Source of the DNA: Streptomyces fradiae ATCC 10745 = DSM 40063
GTDB taxonomy: Bacteria > Actinomycetota > Actinomycetes > Streptomycetales > Streptomycetaceae
Direction of reading: 5' to 3'
Length of the DNA stretch: 64,000 bases
NCBI RefSeq assembly: GCF_008704425.1
Contig: NZ_CP023696.1
Span: 2,776,501-2,840,500, forward strand
Part shown: positions 25,486 to 33,997 of the stretch, piece by piece
Layout: every line of letters begins with the position of its first letter
Position numbering within the stretch: the stretch's first letter is position 1
Translations under genes and position numbers: made by a program
Notes under the pieces: model-generated
Told to the model about the DNA's origin: nothing
Seen by the model: the letters and a program-made list of their open reading frames with translations, nothing else
Database searches by the model: none

Positions 25486-25869
25486 CTACCGCCGGCGGGT
25501 CAGGGTGGCGATCGTCGCGGCGGTGGCGGCGGTGGCGGCCAGGGTGCCCAGCATGACCAGGGCCACCCCGACCATGTACAGGCCGCTGGCGTCGTCCGAC
25601 CAGTCGACGAACGCGGCGACCGTCATGCCGGTCGTGGTGCCGAGGACGGCGCCCACCACGTCCTGGCGGGACGCCGCCCAGTACAGCGGCGCCAGCAGGG
25701 TCAGCACCAGTCCGATCACCTGCCAGGCCTCGTACGGGCCGGTCGTGGAGCCGTCGGGGTGTACGTCGCGGTGCTGGTCCCAGCCGAGCCAGGCGGCCCA
25801 CAGCACCGCCGCCGCCACCGCCGTCACGAGGTACGCACCCGCCTGGGAGTCGAGCTTCGGTCGTCGCAT
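25486..25869 (-). CDS. Small four-TM membrane protein of unknown function
   Basis: 127 aa. Four hydrophobic segments: AYLVTAVAAAVLWAAWLGW (about 12-30), AWQVIGLVLTLLAPLYWAA (about 48-66), VVGAVLGTTTGMTVAAFV (about 71-88) and GLYMVGVALVMLGTLAATAATAATIA (about 95-120), ending TRRR. No family-specific motif. It is monocistronic, 66 bp from the end of the reductase gene on the same strand. Confidence 0.72.
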   Translation of the reverse strand: MRRPKLDSQAGAYLVTAVAAAVLWAAWLGWDQHRDVHPDGSTTGPYEAWQVIGLVLTLLAPLYWAASRQDVVGAVLGTTTGMTVAAFVDWSDDASGLYMVGVALVMLGTLAATAATAATIATLTRRR

Positions 25870-25934
25870 GGCCCCCAGCCTGCCGCCCCGGGAGCGGGGC
25901 GGGCAGAGTACGCGTACTCAGGTGCGAGCGGCGG

Positions 25935-27545
25935 TCACGTGGGGTGGGTGGTGAAGGTCTTCGCGCGCATCAGGAACTCGCCCAGGTAGCCGTCGTGGGG
26001 CAGGCCGGCGGTCAGGGCGTGGGTGGGGTGGTCGCCCACGTGGAGGCTGCGGACGGTCGGTTCGCGGAGCAGGGCGCCGATCAGGTGCCGGTCCGTCGTG
26101 AGGGCGGTGAGGACCAGCGTGTCGCGCAGCGGCGCCACCCCGTCGGCGTCGCGGCTCCACGGCGCCACCCACACGCACGGGAACGGCATCTCCAGGCGGG
26201 TCTGCGGCGCGTCGGCGCCGCCCACCTGGAACACGGCCGGGCGCAGCGCCGCCGACCCGTCGCCCAGGTCGTCCGCGAAGCCGTCGCCGCCCAGCCACGG
26301 CACCGCCCCGGCCGCCTCGCCCCGCACGTACTTCTCCAGATGCCGTGCCGCGTCCAGCGGCCGGACCGGCAGGACGGCCCCGTCGTGTTCCGGAGGCAGC
26401 GACGGGAGGGCGGCCAGGCGGGCGGCCAGCGCCTCTGCGACCGGCGCCGGGTCGCCCTCGACGTACACGGCGGTGGTGTTCGTGCAGGCGGCGCCCGCCT
26501 GCCCGGCGATCGAGTCGACGAGCGTGTCGAGGTGGCGGGGCGCGGTGGCGTCCGTGTCCGCGGCGACGAGGATCTTCGCCCGGCCCGGTCCGTGCGGCAG
26601 CACGGTCGTACGGGCCCGGTACTTCGCCACGACGGCGTCCCCGCCGTAGACCATCGCCAGGTCGGCGCCCTCCACCAGGTCGTCGGCGGTCGCGTGGCCG
26701 CAGGGCAGCAGCGCCACCTGGTCGCCGCCGAAACCGGCCTCCCGCAGGGCGGTGACCAGCCGGTGCGCGCTCAGCGGTTCGCGCCGCGAGGGGCGGACGG
26801 CCACCCGGTAGCCGAGCGCCAGTGCCTCCGCCCACTGCGCGTGGACGCCGGGGTGGTTGCCCGCGGCGAGGACCGACAGCACGTCGCCCCGGCGTATCCA
26901 CACGGCACCGGTCCCGCCGGGCGGCCCCGGAGGCGGGGGTGTGGGGTCGGCCACCGCGAGGGGCCGGAGCTGTGCCGGGTACGGGGCCTGGGCCGCCTCG
27001 CCGTCCCGGCTGCCGCGCGGCCGGGCCTGGGAGGCCGAGCCGTACGCGCCGGCCAGGGCCGCCGCCGTGTCGGCGGTCGCCTCCCGTACGAGGGTGATCG
27101 GCAGGCCGCTGACGCGGGCGACGGCGTACGCGTACCGCTCGGGGGTGAGGCCGCCGAGCGCGGCCGTCGCGAACAGCCGGCCCGCCTCGGCCAGCGCCGG
27201 AAGCCGTTCGTCCAGCGGCATGCCGTCCGCCCGCCGCAGCGCCGCCAGGGCCCGCCGCGCGTACAGGCGCGGCACCAGGCTCAGCTCCGCGACCGGGCGG
27301 CCGGTGACGTCCGGGACGGCCTCCCGTTCCCGCGTCCGGTACGGGCCACCGGGGCCCAGGGCGTCCAGCGCGTCCGGCGCGTCCGGTGCGTCCGGCGCGT
27401 CCGGTGCGTCCGGCGCGTCCGGTGCGTCCGGCGCGTCGAGGGCGCCCAGGCGGGGCGGCTGGGGTGTCCCCCGGGTCCGGTACGGGCCGGGTGCGTCGGC
27501 GCCCGGGGGGCCGGGCGGCTCGGGGGCCACGGGTGCGGCCGGCAT
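25935..27545 (-). CDS. LuxC/GriD-like acyl reductase (aldehyde dehydrogenase fold)
   Basis: 536 aa from the ATG at 27545, two bases after the stop of the aminotransferase-ligase fusion, so the two are one operon. Family members reduce an activated acyl group (acyl-AMP, CoA or enzyme thioester) to an aldehyde with NAD(P)H. Visible: WIRRGDVLSVLAAGNHPGVHAQWAEALALGYRVAVRPSRREP (cofactor-binding fold, about 216-257), ALLPCGHATADDLVEGADLAMVYGGDAVV, and the nucleophile region SIAGQAGAACTNTTAVYV with Cys354. The N-terminal 70 residues are disordered and include seven DAP tripeptides. Paired with the upstream adenylating domain it parallels GriC/GriD of grixazone biosynthesis, a two-part carboxylate reductase. 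Substrate unknown. Confidence 0.78.
   Translation of the reverse strand: MPAAPVAPEPPGPPGADAPGPYRTRGTPQPPRLGALDAPDAPDAPDAPDAPDAPDAPDALDALGPGGPYRTREREAVPDVTGRPVAELSLVPRLYARRALAALRRADGMPLDERLPALAEAGRLFATAALGGLTPERYAYAVARVSGLPITLVREATADTAAALAGAYGSASQARPRGSRDGEAAQAPYPAQLRPLAVADPTPPPPGPPGGTGAVWIRRGDVLSVLAAGNHPGVHAQWAEALALGYRVAVRPSRREPLSAHRLVTALREAGFGGDQVALLPCGHATADDLVEGADLAMVYGGDAVVAKYRARTTVLPHGPGRAKILVAADTDATAPRHLDTLVDSIAGQAGAACTNTTAVYVEGDPAPVAEALAARLAALPSLPPEHDGAVLPVRPLDAARHLEKYVRGEAAGAVPWLGGDGFADDLGDGSAALRPAVFQVGGADAPQTRLEMPFPCVWVAPWSRDADGVAPLRDTLVLTALTTDRHLIGALLREPTVRSLHVGDHPTHALTAGLPHDGYLGEFLMRAKTFTTHPT
27361..27441. repeat. 9-bp tandem repeat encoding (DAP)n
   Basis: Nine 9-bp units of GCGTCCGGY type (seven perfect to the alternating C/T pattern) inside the reductase gene. 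They encode the DAPDAPDAP linker, so copy-number change would keep the frame. Confidence 0.85.
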
Positions 27546-27547
27546 CG

Positions 27548-30166
27548 TCAGTACACCCCCTCGATGACGGTGGTGCCGCCGAAGGTGGGCACCGGCCGGA
27601 TGTCCGCCACCGCGTCCCCGGCCCCGCCACCGGCGGGGCGCACCCGCAGGGCGGTGTCCCGTTCGAGGTTGTTGGGGAGCAGCATGCTGCGGCTGACGTG
27701 GCTCATGACGACCTGGCCGCGCTCCCCGTACGGCACCGTCGCGCCGGTCGCCGGGTCGACCACGCGCAGGCTGATGAACGGGTACGGCGGGTCGAAGGTC
27801 GAGGGCTCGTGCGGGCCCGACCCGGCACGCTCGTACATGCCGCCGCCGACCATCGTGCTGCCGTAGAACCCGATGAGCCGCGCCCCCGGGAACACCTCCT
27901 CGCGCAGCAGCGTGCGGGTGTCGACGCTCATGGACGCCCCGCCCCAGATCAGGGTGGAGACCTTGCGGTCGAGGAGGCCGGCCAGCTCGTCGTCCCCGGC
28001 CATCGCCTCCAGCAGCGGGGGCGTGGTGAAGACGACGCCGACGTCCTGGCTCCGCAGGATCGCCCTGACCTGGTCGAGTACGTGCTCCGCGTACCGCTTG
28101 GCGTCCTCGGCCCTGCCCTCGGCGACGCACTTCTTCACCCAGCGCGGGTCGAGGTCCACGGTGAACGGGATGCCGCCCCGCCGGTGCGCCATCGTCCGGC
28201 TGATGGGGCCGAAGACGTGCGGTCCGCTCGGGCCGATCGTCAGCCAGTTCACCCCGCGCGGCACCCCGCGCGCGTCGAGCGCCTCGCAGTGCCACGCCGT
28301 CAGCCGCTCGTGGAGGTCGGGCAGCCAGGCGACGCGCTTGGGCGCGCCGGTCGTGCCGCCGCTCTCGTACACGTCCGGCGGCACCGGCACGTCACCGTAG
28401 CCGCGCGGTACGAGGTCCTCCACGCGGACGTCGCGCAGCTCGTCCACGACGTTCGGGAAGAGCGCCAGGTCGGCTTCGGTGCGGACGTCCCGGCGCGGGT
28501 CGAAGTCCAGGGTCCGGGCGCGCTCCAGCCAGAAGCGGGAGCCGGTCTCCGGGCTGAAGTGCCACTCCATGGCGGCGGCCAGCAGGTCGGGCATGGACGG
28601 CGGCCGGTTCCAGGGCTCGTCGAGGAGTGGGTGTGCGGTGGGTGCCGGAGCGGCCGGCGGGGCTGCCGGGGCGGGGGGTGAGGCGGGGGAGGCGGGAGCC
28701 GGGCCGGAGGCTGAGGCGGGAGCCGAGGCGGGGGAGGCGGGTGCGGCTGTGGGCGCCGGTGCGGCGGCGGTGGTGCGCGGTGTGGTCCGCCCGTGGGTGC
28801 GGCGGTCCGCGTACTCGGTGAGGACGTCCGTCACCGCGTCCGCCACCCGGTCCGCCTCCCAGCGGCTCATCACCAGGGGCGGACTGAGCAGCACGGTGTT
28901 CGGGTTGTTGCGGACGATGACCCCGTGCCGCTCGCGCACCAGGGGCGGCACCCGGTCGGCCGGCGCCGGCTCGCCGGTGGCCGGGTCGGCGGTCAGCTCG
29001 ATGCCCAGCATGAGGCCGATCTGCCGCACCTCGGCCACGACCGGCAGCTCCTCCAGTGCGCGCAGGCGCGTGCCGAGGTGGCCGCCGATCTCGGTGGCGG
29101 CGGCCGGCAGGCCCTCCCGCTCTAGGATGCGGAGGTTCTCCAGCGCCACCGCGCACCCGGTCGCGTGACCGCTGTACGTGTACCCGCCGAGGAACCCCTC
29201 CTCGCGGGTGACGACGTCGGCGACGTGCCCGGCGGCCAGCAGCGCGCCCATCGGGAAGTAGCCGGAGGTCAGGCCCTTGGCGGTGACGATCAGGTCCGGG
29301 GCGACGCCCAGCCGCTCGGCGGCGAACCAGTGCCCGGTCCGGCCGAAACCGGTGATCACCTCGTCCAGGACGAGCAGGATGCCGTGGGCGTCCAGCAGTT
29401 CGCGGACGCGCGGCCAGTAGTCGCGGGGCGGCTCGACCACTCCGGCGACGCCGAGGATCGGCTCACCGATCATGGCGGCGATCCGGCCGGCGCCGATGTC
29501 CTCGATGGTCTCCCGCAGTTCGCGCAGGCAGTACTCGGTGGGGTCCTCTCCCCCGTACATCCCGGGGTGCGAGGGCATCGGCGGGGTCAGGTGCCGCACG
29601 CCGGGCATCATCGGACCGAAGCCCCGGTGGAACATGGGCATGCCGGTCACCGCCGCGCCGCCGTAGGTGACACCGTGGTAGCCGAAGTGCCGGGCGAGGA
29701 CCCAGGTCCGGTCCGGCTCGCCGCGCCGGTGGTGGTAGAGGCGGGCCATGCGCAGGGCGGCGTCGACCGCCTCGGCGCCTCCGCTGGTGAAGTAGACCCG
29801 CTCCATCGGGGCGGGCGCCAGGTCGACGAGCCGCTCGGCCAGCCTGATCGACGGCTCGTTGGTGAACTCGTGGAAGCTGGTGTAGTACTCCAGCCTCGCC
29901 ATCTGCCCGGCCGCCGCCTCGACCAGCTCGCGCCGCCCGTGCCCGACGTGCGCGAGCATGAGGCCACCGGTCGCGTCGAGGTACTCGCGGCCGTGCGCGT
30001 CGCGCAGCCGGCAGCCGGAGCCCTCCACCATGACGACGCGCTCGGTGACGCCGCCCGGCAGGTGCGGGTGGATCAGCCGGGCCCGGTCCGTCGCCGCGAG
30101 GGCGTCGGGGTCCGTGCGCTGGGCGGTGGGCGGTGCCGGGCTGTCGCCGTACGGCGGCTGCTTCAT
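27548..30166 (-). CDS. Class III aminotransferase fused to LuxE/F390-synthetase-like adenylating domain
   Basis: 872 aa bifunctional protein. Residues 1-460 are a PLP class III (omega) aminotransferase: VYFTSGGAEAVDAALRMAR, LLVLDEVITGFGRTG with Asp268, and LIVTAKGLTSGYFPMG with PLP Lys297. Residues 461-512 are an Ala/Pro/Ser linker. Residues 513-872 resemble LuxE or phenylacetate/F390-type ligases: VYESGGTTGAPKRVAW (601-614, the ATP-binding Ser/Thr/Gly loop), IGPSGPHVFGPI, TLIWGGASMS, and LIGFYGSTMVGGGMYE. I see no Cys near the C-terminus like the acyl-Cys of LuxE. With the reductase downstream it supplies acid activation plus transamination of the aldehyde to an amine. The ATG follows GAGGATGCG. 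Confidence 0.82.
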   Translation of the reverse strand: MKQPPYGDSPAPPTAQRTDPDALAATDRARLIHPHLPGGVTERVVMVEGSGCRLRDAHGREYLDATGGLMLAHVGHGRRELVEAAAGQMARLEYYTSFHEFTNEPSIRLAERLVDLAPAPMERVYFTSGGAEAVDAALRMARLYHHRRGEPDRTWVLARHFGYHGVTYGGAAVTGMPMFHRGFGPMMPGVRHLTPPMPSHPGMYGGEDPTEYCLRELRETIEDIGAGRIAAMIGEPILGVAGVVEPPRDYWPRVRELLDAHGILLVLDEVITGFGRTGHWFAAERLGVAPDLIVTAKGLTSGYFPMGALLAAGHVADVVTREEGFLGGYTYSGHATGCAVALENLRILEREGLPAAATEIGGHLGTRLRALEELPVVAEVRQIGLMLGIELTADPATGEPAPADRVPPLVRERHGVIVRNNPNTVLLSPPLVMSRWEADRVADAVTDVLTEYADRRTHGRTTPRTTAAAPAPTAAPASPASAPASASGPAPASPASPPAPAAPPAAPAPTAHPLLDEPWNRPPSMPDLLAAAMEWHFSPETGSRFWLERARTLDFDPRRDVRTEADLALFPNVVDELRDVRVEDLVPRGYGDVPVPPDVYESGGTTGAPKRVAWLPDLHERLTAWHCEALDARGVPRGVNWLTIGPSGPHVFGPISRTMAHRRGGIPFTVDLDPRWVKKCVAEGRAEDAKRYAEHVLDQVRAILRSQDVGVVFTTPPLLEAMAGDDELAGLLDRKVSTLIWGGASMSVDTRTLLREEVFPGARLIGFYGSTMVGGGMYERAGSGPHEPSTFDPPYPFISLRVVDPATGATVPYGERGQVVMSHVSRSMLLPNNLERDTALRVRPAGGGAGDAVADIRPVPTFGGTTVIEGVY

Positions 30167-30906
30167 CGCATCCTCGCAAGAAGTCGCAGAGAATCAGAAT
30201 GTGGGTCGACCGGGGGTTCCCTTTCCCTCGGGTTCCCCTCGCTTTCTCGCACGGCCCTTTGAGGGCTTCGCGGGGAGGTTAATCTCCGCTGCGGAAAGAG
30301 GGACAGCGGGTCGTTCAAGTGGTTCCGGCGAAGGCGCGGAAAGGATCAGGGGAATTCGCTCCTCGGCCGCGCCCGACGTTTCGCGGCGGGCCTCCGCCGG
30401 CGGGGCAGGAGGTCTCGGACCGGCGTGGAAACGGCCGTCCGGGGCCGCCGTGACGGCGTGCGGGCACCGCGACTGCGACGGCGGGGCGGTGGCGGGCCGG
30501 ATTCCGGTTGCCCGGCCCGCGGGGCGGGAAGCCGGGTGGGGATATCCGTCACGCGCACGTCGTCCCGTACGCCTGTCGCATTCCGGGGCGGGGCGGGCGG
30601 CGGCGGATCGGCCGATCCCCGATAACGGGGATATCCGTAGCGGCGCGTTCCGCCGGTGCGGTCCTTTCCCGCTCAAGGAGCAGACCGGCCATCTCCCCGG
30701 GGAGGTGCACCGGATCTTCGCGAGCGACCCGTCTTCTCACGGCGCCACTTGAACGGGGCTTTCGGATTCCGCTTGAAGGACGCTCCGGATGCCGCCTCCT
30801 GTACGGGACGGGGCGCCGCCTCCTGTACGGGCGGGGCGCCGCACCCCGTACGGGCGGGGGCGGGGCCGACGTCCGCGCCGCGGGGCCGGGGCCCAGGGCC
30901 GGTCGC
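30167..30906. other. 740-bp intergenic region with duplicated GGGGATATCCGT
   Basis: No supported gene. Two identical 12-mers GGGGATATCCGT (30538-30549 and 30627-30638) each contain the palindrome GGATATCC and may be regulator sites. Three imperfect ~20-bp repeats with TGTACGGG..GGGGCGCCGC lie at about 30797-30855. It separates the fusion gene from the Mrr-TerD gene, both on the minus strand. Confidence 0.5.
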
Positions 30907-33072
30907 CTACTCGACCTCGATGCCGTACTCCCCGACCAGTTGCTCCAGGCCCCCCGCGTATCCCCGGCCGCCGAGCACGAAGTCCCAGTCGCCGTTCGGC
31001 CTGCGCCGGAAGGAGCCCAGCACCAGCGCCGTCTCGCCCGGCCGGCCGTCGGAGACCTCCAGCCGTCCGACCTCCGACCGCGCGGGGTCGAGCAGCCGGA
31101 CGCAGGCGTCGGTGAAGCCGGACAGGTCGGCGCCCGGGTTGACCTCCGGGTCCACGGCGGCGACCAGCACGAACCGGTCGGCCTCCGCCGGGAGCCCGTC
31201 GAAGGACACGCGGATGGCCGCCTTGTCCGGTGGCGTGGCCGGTATCGCGCCGACGCTGCCGTCCGGGGTCTGCGGGTTGTTGAAGAACACGAAGTGGTCG
31301 TCGCTCAGCACGCGCGTGCCCCGGCACACCAGCGCGCAGACGTCGAGCGCGACGTCGCCCGACCACGACATGCCCAGCACGCTGTAGTCGTCCGGCGGGG
31401 CGGCGCCGGGCGCCGGGGCGGCGCCGCCTCGGCGTCGACCGCTCCGGCCCTGGCCCGGGTCCCGGCCCCGGCCACCGTCCGGTCCGGAGTCCCCGTCGTG
31501 GGCCCGGCCGCCCGCCCGCCCGGGAGCCGGGGCGCCTCCTCCCGCGTCCCCGAGCCGGCCGCTCAGTCCGTGCCGGTGCAGCAGGTCGACGAGTTCGGCG
31601 CCCGAGACCAGCTCCAGGGGCTTGCCGTTGGCGAAGGTGTGCGAGCCGGGCCCGAACCGGGAGGTCGTCACCAGCACGCCCTTGTTCGCGCCGACGTCCT
31701 GGACCGTTCCGTACAGGTCGCGCACGGCGGTGGGCGGCACGGTGCCGCGGTACCGCTTCACCTGCACGACGATCTTGCCGCCGCGGATCGGCGCCGGGTC
31801 CAGCGCGTCGACGTCCACCCCTCCGTCGCCGGACCGCTGCGTGGTGACCGCCTGCATGCCCATGGCGCGGAACAGCTCGGCGACGAGGGCCTCGAAGGCG
31901 AGCGGGTCCATCGCGAACAGATCGGGCTCGTCACCGGCGTCCCCGCCGCCGTGGGTGACGACCCGGTTGCCGATCTCCTCCGGCCGCCGCACCGGCCGTA
32001 CGGCCGACAGCTGGTCCGGCTGGGCCGCGAGCCGTCCCCGGAGCGCGCCCGTCAGGCAGCTGATGGCGTCCACCTGCTCCAGGCGCAGCTCCGTGAAGGT
32101 GGCCCTCGGCGCCATGACGGTGCCCAGGTGGATGTGGGAGGGACGCCCCGTGGCGGGGTCGTGCCCGTCCACGAAGCCGTTGAGCGCCACCGACTCCAGG
32201 GCGGCGGACTCGTCCGCGGCGAACAGTTCGTGCAGGACGAGCAGCAGGCACTGGGCCAGCACCTCCCGGTACAGCGCGCGGCGCTGGGTCACCGGGCGGG
32301 CCGTCTCCCTGTCCTCGTCCGTCCCGGCCACGTAGCGGACCGACTTCACCGCCGGCACCGTGTCGTAGCCGGGCAGCTCCCAGTCCAGGATGAGCTGGCG
32401 CGCCGCCGCGTCGTACGCCGCCGACACCTGCCGCGGGAAGCCCTCCGGCCACGCCGTGGAGCTGTACAGGGCGGCGGAGAAGTACTCGACCACGGAGTCC
32501 GGGTCGCGCCGCCGCACGCCCTCGGCGACCTCGGTGACCCCGGCGTTGTGGCGGCGCAGCTCCGCGAGCCGGGCCTGGGCCCATCGGTCGTACTCGGCCC
32601 GGTACGCGTCGAGTTGCCGTCGGCGCTCCGCCTCGGCGGCCTGCGCGGCGTGCCAGTCCCGCTCGAACCGGGCACGCGCCTCCGCCTCCGCCTGGGCGCG
32701 GCGGCCCGCCGTCCAGCCGCCCTGCGCCTGGTAGTGCCGCGGGTCCGGCATGGGCAGCGGCTGCGCGAGCGGCCCCGGCGCGAAGGGCTGGACCTCCTCG
32801 GCGCGCATCAGCGACGCCGCGCGGAAGGCGGGGGCCCGGCACCCGGCGGCCAGGAGCCCGCGCAACGCCTCGACCTCCGCGTCCAGTTCCGCCGTACGGC
32901 GACGGGCCTCGGCCTGCCGGTACTCGCGGTGGCTCTGCGCCACCCGCCGCTGGTACGCCGCCGCCTGGCGGGCCTGCTCCCGCTGCCGCCGTGCGTCCGC
33001 CTCCAGCTGGCGCTGCTGCTGGCGCTGCACCTCGGCCCAGACGCCGACCGAACCAGTAGAGCGACGACTCAT
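30907..33072 (-). CDS. Mrr-type restriction endonuclease-TerD fusion protein
   Basis: 721 aa, three parts. Residues 1-200 are strongly helical and coiled-coil-like (QRQQQRQLEADARRQREQARQAA, RRTAELDAEVEALR). A middle region of unknown fold (200-400) ends in an Mrr_cat nuclease domain at about 415-520: LAFEALVAELFRAMGMQAVTTQRSGDGGVDVDALD then KIVVQVKRYRGTVPPTAVRDLYG, giving the D...QxK PD-(D/E)XK site. After a Gly/Arg-rich linker, 560-721 is a TerD domain (DVALDVCALVC..VLSDDHFVFFNNPQTPDGSVGA, IRVSFDGLPAEADRFVLVAAVD, ETALVLGSFRRRPNGDWDF), the calcium-binding fold of tellurite/phage-resistance proteins. The combination suggests a membrane-stress or foreign-DNA sensor coupled to a nuclease. A perfect inverted repeat lies 39 bp upstream of the start. 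Confidence 0.85.
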   Translation of the reverse strand: MSRRSTGSVGVWAEVQRQQQRQLEADARRQREQARQAAAYQRRVAQSHREYRQAEARRRTAELDAEVEALRGLLAAGCRAPAFRAASLMRAEEVQPFAPGPLAQPLPMPDPRHYQAQGGWTAGRRAQAEAEARARFERDWHAAQAAEAERRRQLDAYRAEYDRWAQARLAELRRHNAGVTEVAEGVRRRDPDSVVEYFSAALYSSTAWPEGFPRQVSAAYDAAARQLILDWELPGYDTVPAVKSVRYVAGTDEDRETARPVTQRRALYREVLAQCLLLVLHELFAADESAALESVALNGFVDGHDPATGRPSHIHLGTVMAPRATFTELRLEQVDAISCLTGALRGRLAAQPDQLSAVRPVRRPEEIGNRVVTHGGGDAGDEPDLFAMDPLAFEALVAELFRAMGMQAVTTQRSGDGGVDVDALDPAPIRGGKIVVQVKRYRGTVPPTAVRDLYGTVQDVGANKGVLVTTSRFGPGSHTFANGKPLELVSGAELVDLLHRHGLSGRLGDAGGGAPAPGRAGGRAHDGDSGPDGGRGRDPGQGRSGRRRGGAAPAPGAAPPDDYSVLGMSWSGDVALDVCALVCRGTRVLSDDHFVFFNNPQTPDGSVGAIPATPPDKAAIRVSFDGLPAEADRFVLVAAVDPEVNPGADLSGFTDACVRLLDPARSEVGRLEVSDGRPGETALVLGSFRRRPNGDWDFVLGGRGYAGGLEQLVGEYGIEVE

Positions 33073-33110
33073 GGACGGCAGGCCCTCCCCAGGACACCGG
33101 CAGCGCCGGA

Positions 33111-33134
33111 AACTGGTTGCCCCCGCAACCAGTT
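33111..33134. promoter_or_regulatory. Perfect inverted repeat upstream of the Mrr-TerD gene
   Basis: AACTGGTTGC (33111-33120) and its exact complement (33125-33134) flank a CCCC spacer, 39-62 bp upstream of the Mrr-TerD start. Size and position fit a dimeric repressor site; a transcription-terminating hairpin is the alternative, but no gene ends nearby. Confidence 0.6.
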
Positions 33135-33322
33135 GTGACGAGCCGACTCTATCCAGCGATGTCGGTCCCGCACATCACGTTGCGGAAGGTGGTGCACCGG
33201 ACGCGGCGCGCGGGTCGCCGCGACAGGGAGGTGGGCGGCGGTGTCGCGGGGAGGTGGGCGGCGGTGCGGCGGGGGCGCTTCGGCGGTTTCGCCCGGGGCG
33301 TTCGGCTCGTAGAGTCGCGATC

Positions 33323-33556
33323 ATGGTTATTGCGACTGTTCGCGAGTGGCGTGACACGGAGGGGTGGGGCGTCGTCGACTCACCGGAGACGCCGGGCGGC
33401 TGCTGGTGCCACTACTCCACCATCGAGATGACGGGCTTCCGCACGCTGGAGCCCGGCCAGCGGGTCGAACTCGAGTGGCAGGCGCCCGGCTTCCAGCAGG
33501 ACGGGTACGACTACCGCGCCGTGCGCATCGTCCCCCGAGCGGGCCGGGGTGGCTGA
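33323..33556 (+). CDS. Cold-shock-domain protein
   Basis: 77 aa OB-fold. EGWGVVDSPETPGGCWCHYSTIEMTGFRTLEPGQRVELEWQAPGFQQDGYDYRAVRIVP follows the CspA plan with RNP1 K/G-W-G and RNP2 replaced by CWCHYS, a variant seen in some Streptomyces proteins that also begin with TVREW. It probably binds single-stranded nucleic acid. The stop overlaps the GTG start of the following VOC gene by 8 bp, so the two are co-translated. Confidence 0.83.
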   Translation: MVIATVREWRDTEGWGVVDSPETPGGCWCHYSTIEMTGFRTLEPGQRVELEWQAPGFQQDGYDYRAVRIVPRAGRGG

Positions 33557-33968
33557 GCGGGCGGCGCCGGGCACCGTCCCGGTGCTCAAGGACGTCATCG
33601 TCGACTGCGTCGATCCGGAGCGGCTGGCGGCGTTCTGGTCCAGGCTGCTGGACAGGCCGGTGGCGGGGCGGACCGGGCCGTACGTGTGGCTCGCGCGCGG
33701 CGGCGGGCCCGGCCTGGGCTTCCAGCGGGTCGCCGAGCCGAAGGCCGGCAAGAACCGCGTCCACTTCGACCTGGCCTCCGCCGACCCGGACGCCGTGCGG
33801 GCGCGGGTCGAGGCGCTGGGGGGCCGCCGGCTCGACCGGTACGCGGACGGGGGCTTCCTGGTCCTCGCCGACCCGGAGGGCAACGAGTTCTGCGTCATCC
33901 CGCCGGGGCCGTTCGAGGTGGACGACGACGGGCGCACGGACTACCTGGGCGAGGGGCGTACGGACTGA
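33549..33968 (+). CDS. VOC (glyoxalase/bleomycin-resistance fold) protein
   Basis: 139 aa from a GTG overlapping the cold-shock gene. Two beta-alpha-beta-beta-beta units: LKDVIVDCVDPERLAAFWSRLLDRPV and KNRVHFDLASADPDAVRARVEALGG..., ending LVLADPEGNEFCVIPPG, the usual final metal-ligand strand. The substrate is unknown; members include dioxygenases, epimerases and drug-binding proteins. Confidence 0.85.
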   Translation: MAERAAPGTVPVLKDVIVDCVDPERLAAFWSRLLDRPVAGRTGPYVWLARGGGPGLGFQRVAEPKAGKNRVHFDLASADPDAVRARVEALGGRRLDRYADGGFLVLADPEGNEFCVIPPGPFEVDDDGRTDYLGEGRTD

Positions 33969-33997
33969 CCGGGCGGCGGGCGTACGGACGACCCGGG

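Noticed and set aside
30194..30676. 160-residue minus-strand frame upstream of the aminotransferase fusion
   Set aside because: Low-complexity Pro/Arg composition, no start signal, no known domain.
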